DNA from: Anaerolineaceae bacterium UBA5224
Lineage (GTDB): Bacteria; Chloroflexota; Anaerolineae; Anaerolineales; Anaerolineaceae
DNA: 12,623 nucleotides
Assembly: GCA_002409365.1 (NCBI GenBank)
Contig: DHUW01000106.1
Location: 744 to 13,366 of the forward strand
Direction: 5' to 3'
Position numbers and translations under genes: made by a program. Of this stretch, positions 6,296 to 12,623 are shown piece by piece (the stretch's first letter is position 1; every line of letters starts with the position of its first letter). The notes below the pieces were generated by a model, which did not search any database, was not told the origin of the DNA, and saw nothing but the letters and a program-made list of their open reading frames with translations.

Positions 6296-6617
6296 TATGA
6301 GAAATACAAGTTTCATGCGACCACCTGAGCAAGAAGAAACCTACAAAATCGGCGACCGGGTCGAAGTCTTTTGTGACCATGAAGACAGCGCAGGTCAGCG
6401 TGTCCGTGATTGGCTAAAAGGCACCGTCGTCCAGATTGACAATAAACTGGTTGCGGTGCAGTTCAGACAAAATGTTTATCTTACTGATGGATGGATGGTT
6501 CCAGACCGCATACTTTGGTATCCGCTCGAATCAACCAACGTACGACCTTACGTCTACCAGAAGAAGAAATCTGATCCACTCAATGAGATCGATCTGGACA
6601 GTCTTAATTTGTTTTAG
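6276..6617 (+). CDS. Small unrecognised protein at the end of the suf operon (SH3/Tudor-like barrel?)
   Basis: A 113-aa protein I do not recognise. The middle (about residues 22-85) reads as a small beta-barrel: KIGDRVEVFCDHE, then DWLKGTVVQIDNKLVAVQF, then a Trp-rich stretch with DGWMVPDRILWYPL. The GDxVxV...GxVxxIDxxLVxVxF pattern is typical of SH3-, KOW- or Tudor-like barrels that bind RNA, DNA or peptides. The C-terminus has a basic KKK patch and an acidic tail. Two starts are possible. ATG 6276 overlaps sufD by 20 bp. ATG 6297 lies just after the sufD stop, but its GGAGA is about 14 nt away. Either way translation is coupled to sufD, pointing to a role near Fe-S assembly. No cysteine pair for a cluster is seen (one Cys), so it is not a SufA or SufU substitute. 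Coding is likely; function unknown. Confidence 0.75.
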   Translation: MEIEKNNMRNTSFMRPPEQEETYKIGDRVEVFCDHEDSAGQRVRDWLKGTVVQIDNKLVAVQFRQNVYLTDGWMVPDRILWYPLESTNVRPYVYQKKKSDPLNEIDLDSLNLF

Positions 6618-7251
6618 AAAATTGCCCAACAATTCGAATAATATCAAAACCTTCAGCAAAAGGACGCTCTGCTAAAGCCCCGTGTCGAAGGGCAGTAGCG
6701 CGAATGATATCCGGAGAGAAATAATAGCGACCCGCATAGGTGGTGTACTCTGCCAGGGCTGCTATTTTTGTTTCCACGGCTTTCTCGCTGACCTCTGCCA
6801 GAAAATGAGGGAAGAAACCGTAACTACTGCGCAAAACGTCGTAACCCAAGACTGTAGTTCCGCGGAAAGCACGTGTGGCTTCTTCGGTCAGTGTCTGATG
6901 GTCCTGGTGGATATCCTTGGGCGTATTTACGAAGACGATCTCAGGCTGGTACTTTTTGCGCAGCTCGAGCATCTCCTGGAGCATTTCCTGGCGAAAGTCC
7001 GGAAAACGCCTGGTCTCGTAACTGCCTAATCCAATTTGGTGATCCTGCAAACCAAGCACATGCATGCTGCTGTAATGTTCATCAGCCAGGTGTTGTAAAT
7101 CGGGGTTCTTCTTGTTATCTGAAAATGTCATGCAAAAGATGTCTGCCATACCAACCAGATCTGCAAGCAAAGCGCCACAGCCCAGCTCGATGTCATCAGG
7201 GTGGGCACCCAGAAACAGCAAGGATTTTCCGTAAAAGGTCATGTTATTCAT
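6604..7251 (-). CDS. PIG-L / LmbE family deacetylase
   Basis: A 215-aa zinc-dependent deacetylase of the PIG-L (LmbE) family, which removes acetyl groups from N-acetylglucosamine-type sugars on glycolipids, thiol precursors or antibiotics. The metal motif AHPDDIELGCG contains H17 and D20 with the catalytic base D19, and the third ligand lies in HQDHQ (H115-H118). The length is normal for bacterial members. The frame stays open further upstream, but that part overlaps the methyltransferase gene antiparallel to its function. The Met at 7251, eight bases after the methyltransferase stop and with a GAGAG-type site, is the better start; an internal ATG at 7242 is the alternative. It is paired with the methyltransferase. 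Its 3' end overlaps the suf operon's last gene by 14 bp tail to tail. The substrate cannot be deduced; BshB-like or polysaccharide deacetylation are options. Confidence 0.9.
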   Translation of the reverse strand: MNNMTFYGKSLLFLGAHPDDIELGCGALLADLVGMADIFCMTFSDNKKNPDLQHLADEHYSSMHVLGLQDHQIGLGSYETRRFPDFRQEMLQEMLELRKKYQPEIVFVNTPKDIHQDHQTLTEEATRAFRGTTVLGYDVLRSSYGFFPHFLAEVSEKAVETKIAALAEYTTYAGRYYFSPDIIRATALRHGALAERPFAEGFDIIRIVGQFSKTN

Positions 7252-7259
7252 AATGTCTC

Positions 7260-8060
7260 TCACTTGGTGGCGATGAAACCACCAACCACCTTGGTCATCA
7301 CCAGGCTGCCATCGCGTTCCAGGTACTTCTGGGCGGTCTTTTCGATAGCTGCCATCACATCCTCGAACTCCTCGTGGGTCTGGAAAAGCGAATTCCATAA
7401 TTTTCGGTCTTCAGACATGGAAGCCCGGGTATAAACCATAAAAGGCTCTACCGAGTTAAAGGTCAGGGGATTTTCGAAGATATGTTGTTCAACATTGCTA
7501 AAAAGATCCTGCATCGTGCCCAAAATTTGAGAGGCATAGCGGGAACTGCCGGGCATGGGTGGAATTGGTTTGCCTGTAGCTTCTTTGATAATGTCATAAA
7601 AGAGCTGTTTATTGCTTGGCATGGGACCGGTGGTGAAGAGACGACCGCCAGTTACCAGCAGGCGATGTATCTCAGCAAGCGTGAAGGGGATGTCTTGCGC
7701 GTAGTAAATGGTGAAGCAAGCTGATATCAGGTCATAATGATTTTCGGGTAAGTCGAAAGGCTGATTGAAATCAAGGAATTTGAAATCCACGGCATTATTG
7801 ATTTCCTGGTTCTTAGTACGGGCTTCTTCCAGCAGTGATTCTGAAACATCCGTGCCAGTGATTTGTACGTCGCCGTTCAGGTAGTGGTAAAAAGAGAAGC
7901 ACTGCTTGCCAGAGCCGCAACCGACATCCAAAATTTTTATGCCAGGTTTCAGGTCGAGAGTTTCGAGCATCCATTGGTCGATATCGCGACTGCCAAATTG
8001 GGAGTGGATGTTGATGCGCTTGGCAAGATCATCGGTTGTTTCTTGGAAATCAATCTTCAT
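7260..8060 (-). CDS. Class I SAM-dependent methyltransferase
   Basis: A 266-aa class I methyltransferase. Motif I is ILDVGCGSGK (residues 43-52). The acidic residue at the end of strand 2 is D71 in GTDVSESLLEEA. Then FKFLDFNQPFDLP supplies the motif II region and YDLISACFTIYY motif III, with the post-motif loop and a C-terminal cap region from about 170. The substrate class cannot be told; the cap region does not match small-molecule families I know. The start at 8060 is set by GAGG six bases upstream. It heads a two-gene unit with the PIG-L deacetylase eight bases downstream, a pairing suggesting joint action on a sugar-containing small molecule or glycan (inference). It has its own promoter, although no terminator is seen after the preceding lipoprotein gene, so read-through from the hyp operon is possible. 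Confidence 0.92.
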   Translation of the reverse strand: MKIDFQETTDDLAKRINIHSQFGSRDIDQWMLETLDLKPGIKILDVGCGSGKQCFSFYHYLNGDVQITGTDVSESLLEEARTKNQEINNAVDFKFLDFNQPFDLPENHYDLISACFTIYYAQDIPFTLAEIHRLLVTGGRLFTTGPMPSNKQLFYDIIKEATGKPIPPMPGSSRYASQILGTMQDLFSNVEQHIFENPLTFNSVEPFMVYTRASMSEDRKLWNSLFQTHEEFEDVMAAIEKTAQKYLERDGSLVMTKVVGGFIATK

Positions 8061-8091
8061 TATTGCCTCAATTCTAAATTTCTAAAGGGTA

Positions 8092-8120
8092 AGTATACTT
8101 TGCCGATGGGCAAGTTTCAA
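8092..8120 (-). promoter_or_regulatory. Promoter of the methyltransferase / PIG-L unit
   Basis: On the minus strand TTGAAA (8120-8115) and TATACT (8097-8092) are 17 bp apart. The spacer contains the inverted repeat TTGCC-N4-GGCAA (8113-8100). Confidence 0.6.
8100..8113. promoter_or_regulatory. Inverted repeat inside the methyltransferase promoter spacer
   Basis: TTGCC (8100-8104) and GGCAA (8109-8113) with a 4-bp centre lie between the -35 and -10 boxes. A protein bound here would block RNA polymerase. The arms are only 5 bp, so this is a candidate operator only. Confidence 0.35.
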
Positions 8121-8152
8121 GCTGTGACTGGTTTTATCGCTTGGGCGGTCAT

Positions 8153-9118
8153 TTAATCTGAAATCTGCTCCTGGACATACTTGCTAAAGAACTTGCCAAA
8201 TTGCTCAAGAGAAGCCTGGATGTCTTCATAAGTCGCCTTCGAGTCCGCGGATGGCGAACCGGCGATGGCGATATACCAGGTTTTCTCACCACATTTTAAA
8301 ATACCCATATCGGCAACAGCTATCGGGTTGAGATTGGTGCCACGTTTGTTGTAAAAGGTACATTGCGGCAAATCATCCAACATCACACCCAAGAGATTCT
8401 CATCATTTTCTGTGTAAGTGCTCATAAGGTCAAGTAAATAATTGCTGAATTCGTCGTTCAATTCCTCATGGGTGTAAATTTTTTTCAATGCAAGCAAAAG
8501 ATCGTCTACAGTACTGCGGCGCGGGTTGAAGGTGGTTTTTTTCAATCCCCACCAATCAAGATAATTCCTTAGTCGGTTGCTCCCACGAGCGAAATATTCC
8601 AAATCCATCGTGGCTTGCTCTTCGCTGCGGATGACCATTGCTTCGAGCATGGTGCTGAAATTCCGCCCGATACCGTAATTGTGAATGTCTTCTACTGTAT
8701 CACCGCGATACTCGAGGATCTTCAACACTACCATGGCGAGAGGAATTTTGATCATCGAAGCCGGAAAGAAAATCTTATCAGGATTGCGGGCATAAAGCCT
8801 TTCACCATCCAGAGTCTCGATGCCAATATGCCAGTCGACCCCCTCAATTAATGCCTGGTCTAAAAGCTCTGCCAGGTTCTGTTCAGGTATTATTGTCGGC
8901 GTTGCTGTGGCGGTCGCAGGCTGACTGGGTGAAGTTTGAGCAGTGGTTGAGGTAGCTTGTTGTGTTGGGGTCGTTGTAGCTGAAACCTCAGGGTTGGATT
9001 CAGTGGGGTTAGGTTGGATTTTGGTCGGCTGGCATGCCTGGAAGAGCATGCTGAAAGTCAAAATGATCGGCAGGATCCTGACGATCAGACGATTTCGTGA
9101 TTTTAACATTGTGTTCAT
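8153..9118 (-). CDS. Serine hydrolase lipoprotein, class A beta-lactamase / PBP-like fold
   Basis: A 321-aa lipoprotein. Basic residues are followed by a hydrophobic signal and the lipobox MLFQAC, with lipidated Cys29. A Thr/Ser/Pro/Gln-rich linker (about 30-78) leads to a beta-lactamase-like domain. S121-MI-K124 is the SxxK nucleophile motif. KRG (258-260) matches the KTG motif. The SDN position appears as S165-E-E, losing the Asn. The class A Glu166 region (ExxLN) is not recognisable, so true beta-lactamase activity is doubtful; an esterase, peptidase or penicillin-binding role fits better. TTG codons extend the frame to 9124, but the ATG at 9118 shares one base with the hypE stop (TGATG), which is the better start. 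That overlap ties it to the hyp operon although nothing links such enzymes to hydrogenase maturation. Confidence 0.88.
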   Translation of the reverse strand: MNTMLKSRNRLIVRILPIILTFSMLFQACQPTKIQPNPTESNPEVSATTTPTQQATSTTAQTSPSQPATATATPTIIPEQNLAELLDQALIEGVDWHIGIETLDGERLYARNPDKIFFPASMIKIPLAMVVLKILEYRGDTVEDIHNYGIGRNFSTMLEAMVIRSEEQATMDLEYFARGSNRLRNYLDWWGLKKTTFNPRRSTVDDLLLALKKIYTHEELNDEFSNYLLDLMSTYTENDENLLGVMLDDLPQCTFYNKRGTNLNPIAVADMGILKCGEKTWYIAIAGSPSADSKATYEDIQASLEQFGKFFSKYVQEQISD

Positions 9119-10194
9119 CAACAAATTCTAGGGAGCATTTCACCAGCCAGCATATCCAGGTGGCGCGTAGTTCCCAGGGGTGTTTTTAGCAATAACTGTC
9201 CAGATGAGCCTTTTTCAACGACACCGATTTGAACGGCTTTTTGACCGTAGGGGTGCTTTTTTAAAGTCTCGAGTGCTAAAGCTGCGCTGGCAGATGGCAC
9301 GATGACGATCAGTTTGCCTTCATTTGCCATATACAGGGGGTCAAGCCCAAGCATGTTACAGGCACTTTGCACGTCGCGGTCAACAGGAATACTTTCTTCC
9401 CGCAATTGGATTGTAACTTTGCTTTGGCAGGCGATTTCGACCAAAGTGGTTGCCAGACCGCCGCGGGTTGGGTCACGCAGAACATGGACATCGGGTACCG
9501 CTTCAATCAAATTGGCGATCATACCATTCAATGGGGCAACATCAGATTGGATCTGGCTGTGAAACCCGAGGTTGCCGCGAGCTTCTGCAACGGCGATGCC
9601 ATGATTGCCGACCGGTCCGTTCAAAATTACCACATCACCTGGCATGGCAGACTGACCGGAGATCTTGTAACTGCCTTCTGCCCAACCGATGCCCGTTGTG
9701 CTAATAAAGATACCGTCAGATTTCCCTTTTTCAGTAACTTTCGTGTCTGCTGCAATAATTTGAACCCCAGCTTCTTCGGCAGCCTGGGACATTGAAACCA
9801 GGATGCGCTTGAGGTCACTGATCGGAAATCCTTCTTCCAAAATGAAAGTCGCTGTCAGGAACTTAGGTACGGCGCCGAGCATGGAAACATCATTGACCGT
9901 GCCGCAAATGGATAACCGACCGATATCGCCACCAGCGAAAAAGAGCGGAGAAACGATATGAGCGTCGGTCGAAACCACCAGGTTTTGATCTTTCGGCACG
10001 TCCCGAAGAGCTTGCAGCATGGCAGCATCATTACCCTGGTTGAGGATCACGTTACCGAGATATTTTTGAAAAACATTTTGAATCAAACTGTGGGTCATTG
10101 CCCCGCCGGCACCATGCCCGATCACGATGTGATCATGTTTGCTGATCGGAACTGGGCAGACTGAGCCTTCGATTATTGATAACTTAGTATCCAT
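9118..10194 (-). CDS. hypE: Hydrogenase maturation protein HypE (carbamoyl dehydratase)
   Basis: HypE receives the carbamoyl group from HypF on its C-terminal cysteine and dehydrates it, using ATP, to the thiocyanate that supplies the CN ligands of [NiFe]-hydrogenase. The 358-aa chain has the AIRS/PurM fold. The N-terminal half contains GHGAGGAMTH, NQGNDAAML and DAHIVSPLFFAGGDIG; GTVNDVSMLGA and FILEEGFP are further HypE signatures. The AIRS C-terminal domain has DPTRGGLATTLVEIA. The chain ends PRIC, so the modified Cys358 is intact. The open frame runs 79 codons further upstream, but that part lies inside hypD and is not HypE-like. ATG 10194, one base after the hypD stop and with AAGG nine bases upstream, is chosen. 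The stop overlaps the lipoprotein ATG. Confidence 0.97.
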   Translation of the reverse strand: MDTKLSIIEGSVCPVPISKHDHIVIGHGAGGAMTHSLIQNVFQKYLGNVILNQGNDAAMLQALRDVPKDQNLVVSTDAHIVSPLFFAGGDIGRLSICGTVNDVSMLGAVPKFLTATFILEEGFPISDLKRILVSMSQAAEEAGVQIIAADTKVTEKGKSDGIFISTTGIGWAEGSYKISGQSAMPGDVVILNGPVGNHGIAVAEARGNLGFHSQIQSDVAPLNGMIANLIEAVPDVHVLRDPTRGGLATTLVEIACQSKVTIQLREESIPVDRDVQSACNMLGLDPLYMANEGKLIVIVPSASAALALETLKKHPYGQKAVQIGVVEKGSSGQLLLKTPLGTTRHLDMLAGEMLPRIC

Positions 10195-10195
10195 A

Positions 10196-11287
10196 TTAGC
10201 GTACCTTGTGATAGCGGTAATAAGCTGAACAGGCGCCTTCTGCGGACACCATGGGTGCGCCCAACGGGTTGGTGGGAGAGCACAGAGTACCGAAGGCTGG
10301 GCATTCATTTGGTTTCGCCATACCGCGAAGAATGGAACCAGCAATACAGTGCGAGGATTCCTGCAATTGGGCAAGTTGAATATCAAAGCGGGTGCTTGCA
10401 TCGAACTTTTGGTAAGCTTCCCGCAAACCAAGCCCCGATTTTGAAATCATGCCGATACCACGCCACTGACGATCGACCGGTTCAAAAACCTGGGTGATAA
10501 TCGCCTGGGCAGCCTTATTGCCTTCTCGTGTGACATAACGGGGGTAGGCATTTTCGACCTCAAAACGACCTTCCTCAAGTTGGCGAACTGTCATAAGAAT
10601 ACCTAATGCAAGATCGAGCGGGTCGAAACCAGTCACGACGATAGGGGTACGAAATTTTTCGGCGATTGGTTCGTATTCCCAATAACCCATGATGGAGCAA
10701 ACATGACCAGCGGCTAAAAAAGCGTTGACACGATTTCCAGGGCTCTGCAGAATGGCATGGATAGCAGGTGGAACCAGGACGTTCGCAGGCAGGATAAAGA
10801 AGTTTTTAAGACCAAGCTTTTCGGCGTGCAAAAGACTGGCAGCAATGGCAGGTACGGTAGTTTCAAAACCAACAGCGAAAAAGACTACTTGTTTGTCAAG
10901 GTTTTCTTTTGCCAGTCTGACAGCATCCATGGGAGAATAAACGATGCGCACATCTGCGCCTTTTGCCCTGGCGCTGAAAAGGTCAGAGTTTGAACCGGGT
11001 ACGCGCAGCATATCGCCGAAACTGGTGAAAATCACGCCAGGTTGTGCTGCAATCTGCAAGGCGCGCTCAATCAGTTCCAAGGAAGTCACGCAAACCGGGC
11101 ATCCTGGACCATGGATCAGATTAATTTCCACGGGGAGCAGTTGATCGATTCCGTACTCCATGATCGAATGGGTCTGTCCACCACAAATTTCCATGATGTT
11201 CCAGGATTTGGTGGTGATTCGTTTTATCTCATCCATGACCAACCTGGTTTGCTGGATGGATTCCGGGCTTACTCTACTGGCGGTCAT
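10196..11287 (-). CDS. hypD: Hydrogenase maturation Fe-S protein HypD
   Basis: HypD, with HypC, is the scaffold where CN and CO are put on iron before transfer to the [NiFe]-hydrogenase large subunit. The 363-aa length is usual. The Fe-binding and redox cysteines are present: C35 in EICGGQTHS, and C63 and C66 in GPGCPVC, matching E. coli C41, C69 and C72. Four C-terminal cysteines for the [4Fe-4S] cluster are visible at C314, C329, C336 and C353. The ATG at 11287 overlaps the hypC stop by four bases (ATGA), and the HypD-like sequence begins immediately, so the start is secure. The cluster ties this protein to Fe-S assembly, for which the suf operon is the only candidate in the window. Confidence 0.98.
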   Translation of the reverse strand: MTASRVSPESIQQTRLVMDEIKRITTKSWNIMEICGGQTHSIMEYGIDQLLPVEINLIHGPGCPVCVTSLELIERALQIAAQPGVIFTSFGDMLRVPGSNSDLFSARAKGADVRIVYSPMDAVRLAKENLDKQVVFFAVGFETTVPAIAASLLHAEKLGLKNFFILPANVLVPPAIHAILQSPGNRVNAFLAAGHVCSIMGYWEYEPIAEKFRTPIVVTGFDPLDLALGILMTVRQLEEGRFEVENAYPRYVTREGNKAAQAIITQVFEPVDRQWRGIGMISKSGLGLREAYQKFDASTRFDIQLAQLQESSHCIAGSILRGMAKPNECPAFGTLCSPTNPLGAPMVSAEGACSAYYRYHKVR

Positions 11288-11544
11288 TGAGATACCTGGT
11301 CTCCATAAAGGTCCTGGTAGAAAGCTTCAAGGTCCTTCAAGATCTTCAGGGTTTCACTGGCTTCCTGGTCAGAAAGCACGTTTAAAGCAAAGCCGGCGTG
11401 CACCAGGACATATTGATCCACCTGCGCTTCCGGGGTTGTTGCCAGGCAAACTTCCTGGACCACGCCATCAAAATCGACCTTGGACATCAAGATACCGTCG
11501 ATATCATAGATTTCAATTACTCTTCCGGGTATTCCCAGGCACAT
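11284..11544 (-). CDS. hypC: Hydrogenase maturation chaperone HypC
   Basis: An 86-aa HypC/HybG-family chaperone that binds HypD and then the hydrogenase large-subunit precursor while carrying Fe(CN)2CO. It begins MCLGIPGRV, with essential Cys2 exposed after Met removal, and carries the conserved YVLVHAGFAL segment with H49. An OB-fold-like barrel with a helical tail is expected. AAGGAG lies five bases upstream of the ATG, inside the end of hypF. The gene starts two bases after the hypF stop and overlaps hypD by four bases. Confidence 0.97.
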   Translation of the reverse strand: MCLGIPGRVIEIYDIDGILMSKVDFDGVVQEVCLATTPEAQVDQYVLVHAGFALNVLSDQEASETLKILKDLEAFYQDLYGDQVSQ

Positions 11545-11546
11545 AG

Positions 11547-12623
11547 TTACTCCTTGAACATTCCTGTTTGAAAAAGCGCAGTCATCAACTGACCCAAGGC
11601 GACACCGCCGTCGTTAGTGGGCACCTGGTGGTGCCACAACGGCGAAAAACCAGCTTTTTCGAGCGCAGGAATGATGTTCTTGATCAATCGTTTATTCTGC
11701 CACACTCCACCTGAAATTGCCACAGTATTGAGCCCAGTTTCATCTCGCAAACGCTGGCAGACATCCAACGCAAGCTTGAGCACTCCGTTATGAAACTTTG
11801 CAGAAATCAAGGCTTGAGAGAGATTATTTTGAAGGTCAGCTAAAATTTGCTCAAATAGTGGTTTGAGTAAAATCTGTTCGCCTTCTATAAAGAAGTCATA
11901 AGCTAACAACTCATTTGGGTCGACAATCGACTCAAGGGCGATCGCGTTCTGAGCTTCGTAGTTGATCTCCTGGTATAACCCAATCAAGGCTGCCACTGCG
12001 TCAAAAAGCCTGCCCATACTGCTATGGAAGGACGTGTTGAAGCCTGTATCGACCTGGTGAACTAATACTTGTCTTTCAATTTCATCCAGAAAACGGAATG
12101 GTGCCAGGGTTTCAGCTTGGTTAAGCAAACCAAATTTGTGCAGATAGGCCAGGGCAAGACGGGCAGGTTTGCGAATCGAGACATCACCGCCTGGCAGTGG
12201 GACGTATTCAAGATGGAAGCGGCGTTCAAAACCTGAATAATTCGTCAGCAGCACCTCACCGCCCCAAATGGCACCATCTGTACCGTAGCCGGTACCGTCG
12301 AAAGCCAAACCGATGACCGGGTCGTCTGATTTCCAACCATTATCAGCCAGGCAGGCGCTGATATGGGCATGGTGATGCTGAACCTGGACCAGTGGGAGCT
12401 GATCCCTTTCTGCACGACCCTGTGCGTAGCGGGTTGCCAGGTAATCGGGATGCAAATCGGCAGCGATCAGTTGCGGTTGGATCCTGAATATCTGCTGGTA
12501 GTGGTCAATTGCCTTCGTGTATGCTGCCAGTGTCTCCTGGTTTTCAAGATCACCAATATGGTGACTGACAAAAGCATAGCGATCGCGGGAAAGTGCGAAA
12601 GTGTTCTTTAGGTGTGTACCAGC
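11547..12623 (-). CDS. hypF: Hydrogenase maturation carbamoyltransferase HypF (C-terminal part)
   Basis: HypF makes carbamoyl-adenylate from carbamoyl phosphate and ATP and passes the carbamoyl group to HypE. The frame is open to the right edge, giving 358 C-terminal residues of an enzyme usually near 750. The acylphosphatase, zinc-finger and most of the YrdC-like domains are therefore off-window. The visible part starts just before TFALSRDRYAFVSHHIGDLE, typical of HypF. It then has DLHPDYLATRYA and the metal-binding VQHHHAHISACLAD (HHHAH at fragment residues 83-87). The Kae1-like carbamoyltransferase motifs AFDGTGYGTDGAIWGGE, AISGGVWQNKRL and NDGGVALGQLM follow. An apparent start at 12455 is a TTG inside the protein, not a true start. 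First visible gene of the hypF-C-D-E run; the promoter is outside. Confidence 0.97.
   Translation of the reverse strand, partial: AGTHLKNTFALSRDRYAFVSHHIGDLENQETLAAYTKAIDHYQQIFRIQPQLIAADLHPDYLATRYAQGRAERDQLPLVQVQHHHAHISACLADNGWKSDDPVIGLAFDGTGYGTDGAIWGGEVLLTNYSGFERRFHLEYVPLPGGDVSIRKPARLALAYLHKFGLLNQAETLAPFRFLDEIERQVLVHQVDTGFNTSFHSSMGRLFDAVAALIGLYQEINYEAQNAIALESIVDPNELLAYDFFIEGEQILLKPLFEQILADLQNNLSQALISAKFHNGVLKLALDVCQRLRDETGLNTVAISGGVWQNKRLIKNIIPALEKAGFSPLWHHQVPTNDGGVALGQLMTALFQTGMFKE

Noticed and set aside
7252..7398. N-terminal extension of the PIG-L reading frame by 49 codons
   Set aside because: It overlaps the methyltransferase coding end, is unlike the family N-terminus, and the AHPDD motif is normally 10-20 residues from the start, as it is from 7251.
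9367..9795. 142-aa plus-strand frame within hypE
   Set aside because: Antisense shadow of a confidently identified gene.
10195..10431. N-terminal extension of the HypE reading frame by 79 codons
   Set aside because: It lies wholly within hypD on the same strand, has no HypE-like sequence, and a good ATG with AAGG sits at 10194.
11547..12455. HypF fragment as a complete 302-aa protein starting at 12455
   Set aside because: The codon is TTG and the frame continues to the window edge with clear HypF sequence, so it is an internal part of a longer gene.
1..12623. Defence island, prophage, insertion sequence or CRISPR array
   Set aside because: I looked for transposase, integrase, nuclease and toxin motifs, terminal inverted repeats and direct repeats with spacers, and saw none. 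All genes are metabolic, maturation, regulatory or of unknown small type.

Overview
The window reads as a stretch of an anaerobic, moderate-GC bacterial chromosome, most likely a Chloroflexota (Anaerolineae-type) genome. This is an inference. It rests on a SufC-SufB-SufD-only core operon, a Thr/Ser-rich lipoprotein serine hydrolase, a DUF4332-type protein and a LysM/DAK2-like pair, together with [NiFe]-hydrogenase maturation genes. No 16S or other marker is present to prove the lineage. There are no tRNA or rRNA genes, CRISPR arrays, transposases or phage genes.

Layout. (1) 1-354, minus: the N-terminal 118 residues of a SufR-like winged-helix regulator, cut by the left edge. (2) 519-923, plus: a stand-alone DUF4332-type helix-hairpin-helix protein with its own extended -10 promoter and a clear terminator. 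(3) 971-1130: a non-coding stretch with nested and tandem inverted repeats and a bidirectional terminator. (4) 2526-1158, minus: a two-gene unit encoding a coiled-coil LysM protein and a DAK2-like protein whose C-terminal half carries a ~28-residue-period Gly/Leu/Asp repeat. (5) 2527-2770: a divergent promoter region with a near-consensus promoter on each strand. (6) 2771-6617, plus: the suf operon, sufC-sufB-sufD, plus a small unrecognised protein overlapping the end of sufD. (7) 8060-6604, minus: a SAM methyltransferase and a PIG-L deacetylase, converging on the suf operon with a 14-bp tail overlap. (8) 12623-8153, minus: hypF (partial), hypC, hypD and hypE, all tightly packed, followed by a serine-hydrolase lipoprotein whose start codon overlaps the hypE stop.

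How it works together. SufC (ATPase) with SufB and SufD forms the Fe-S cluster scaffold. HypF, HypE, HypC and HypD build and deliver the Fe(CN)2CO group of [NiFe]-hydrogenases, and HypD is itself an Fe-S protein. The window therefore joins Fe-S assembly and hydrogenase maturation. The SufR-like protein is a plausible Fe-S-sensing regulator of the suf promoter, but three unrelated genes lie between them. No cysteine desulfurase (SufS), SufU/SufE, hypA or hypB is in the window.

The least explained parts are the 113-aa suf-operon protein, the repeat-bearing DAK2-like protein with its LysM partner, and the lipoprotein coupled to hypE. I do not see a clearly new multi-gene defence or mobile system here.
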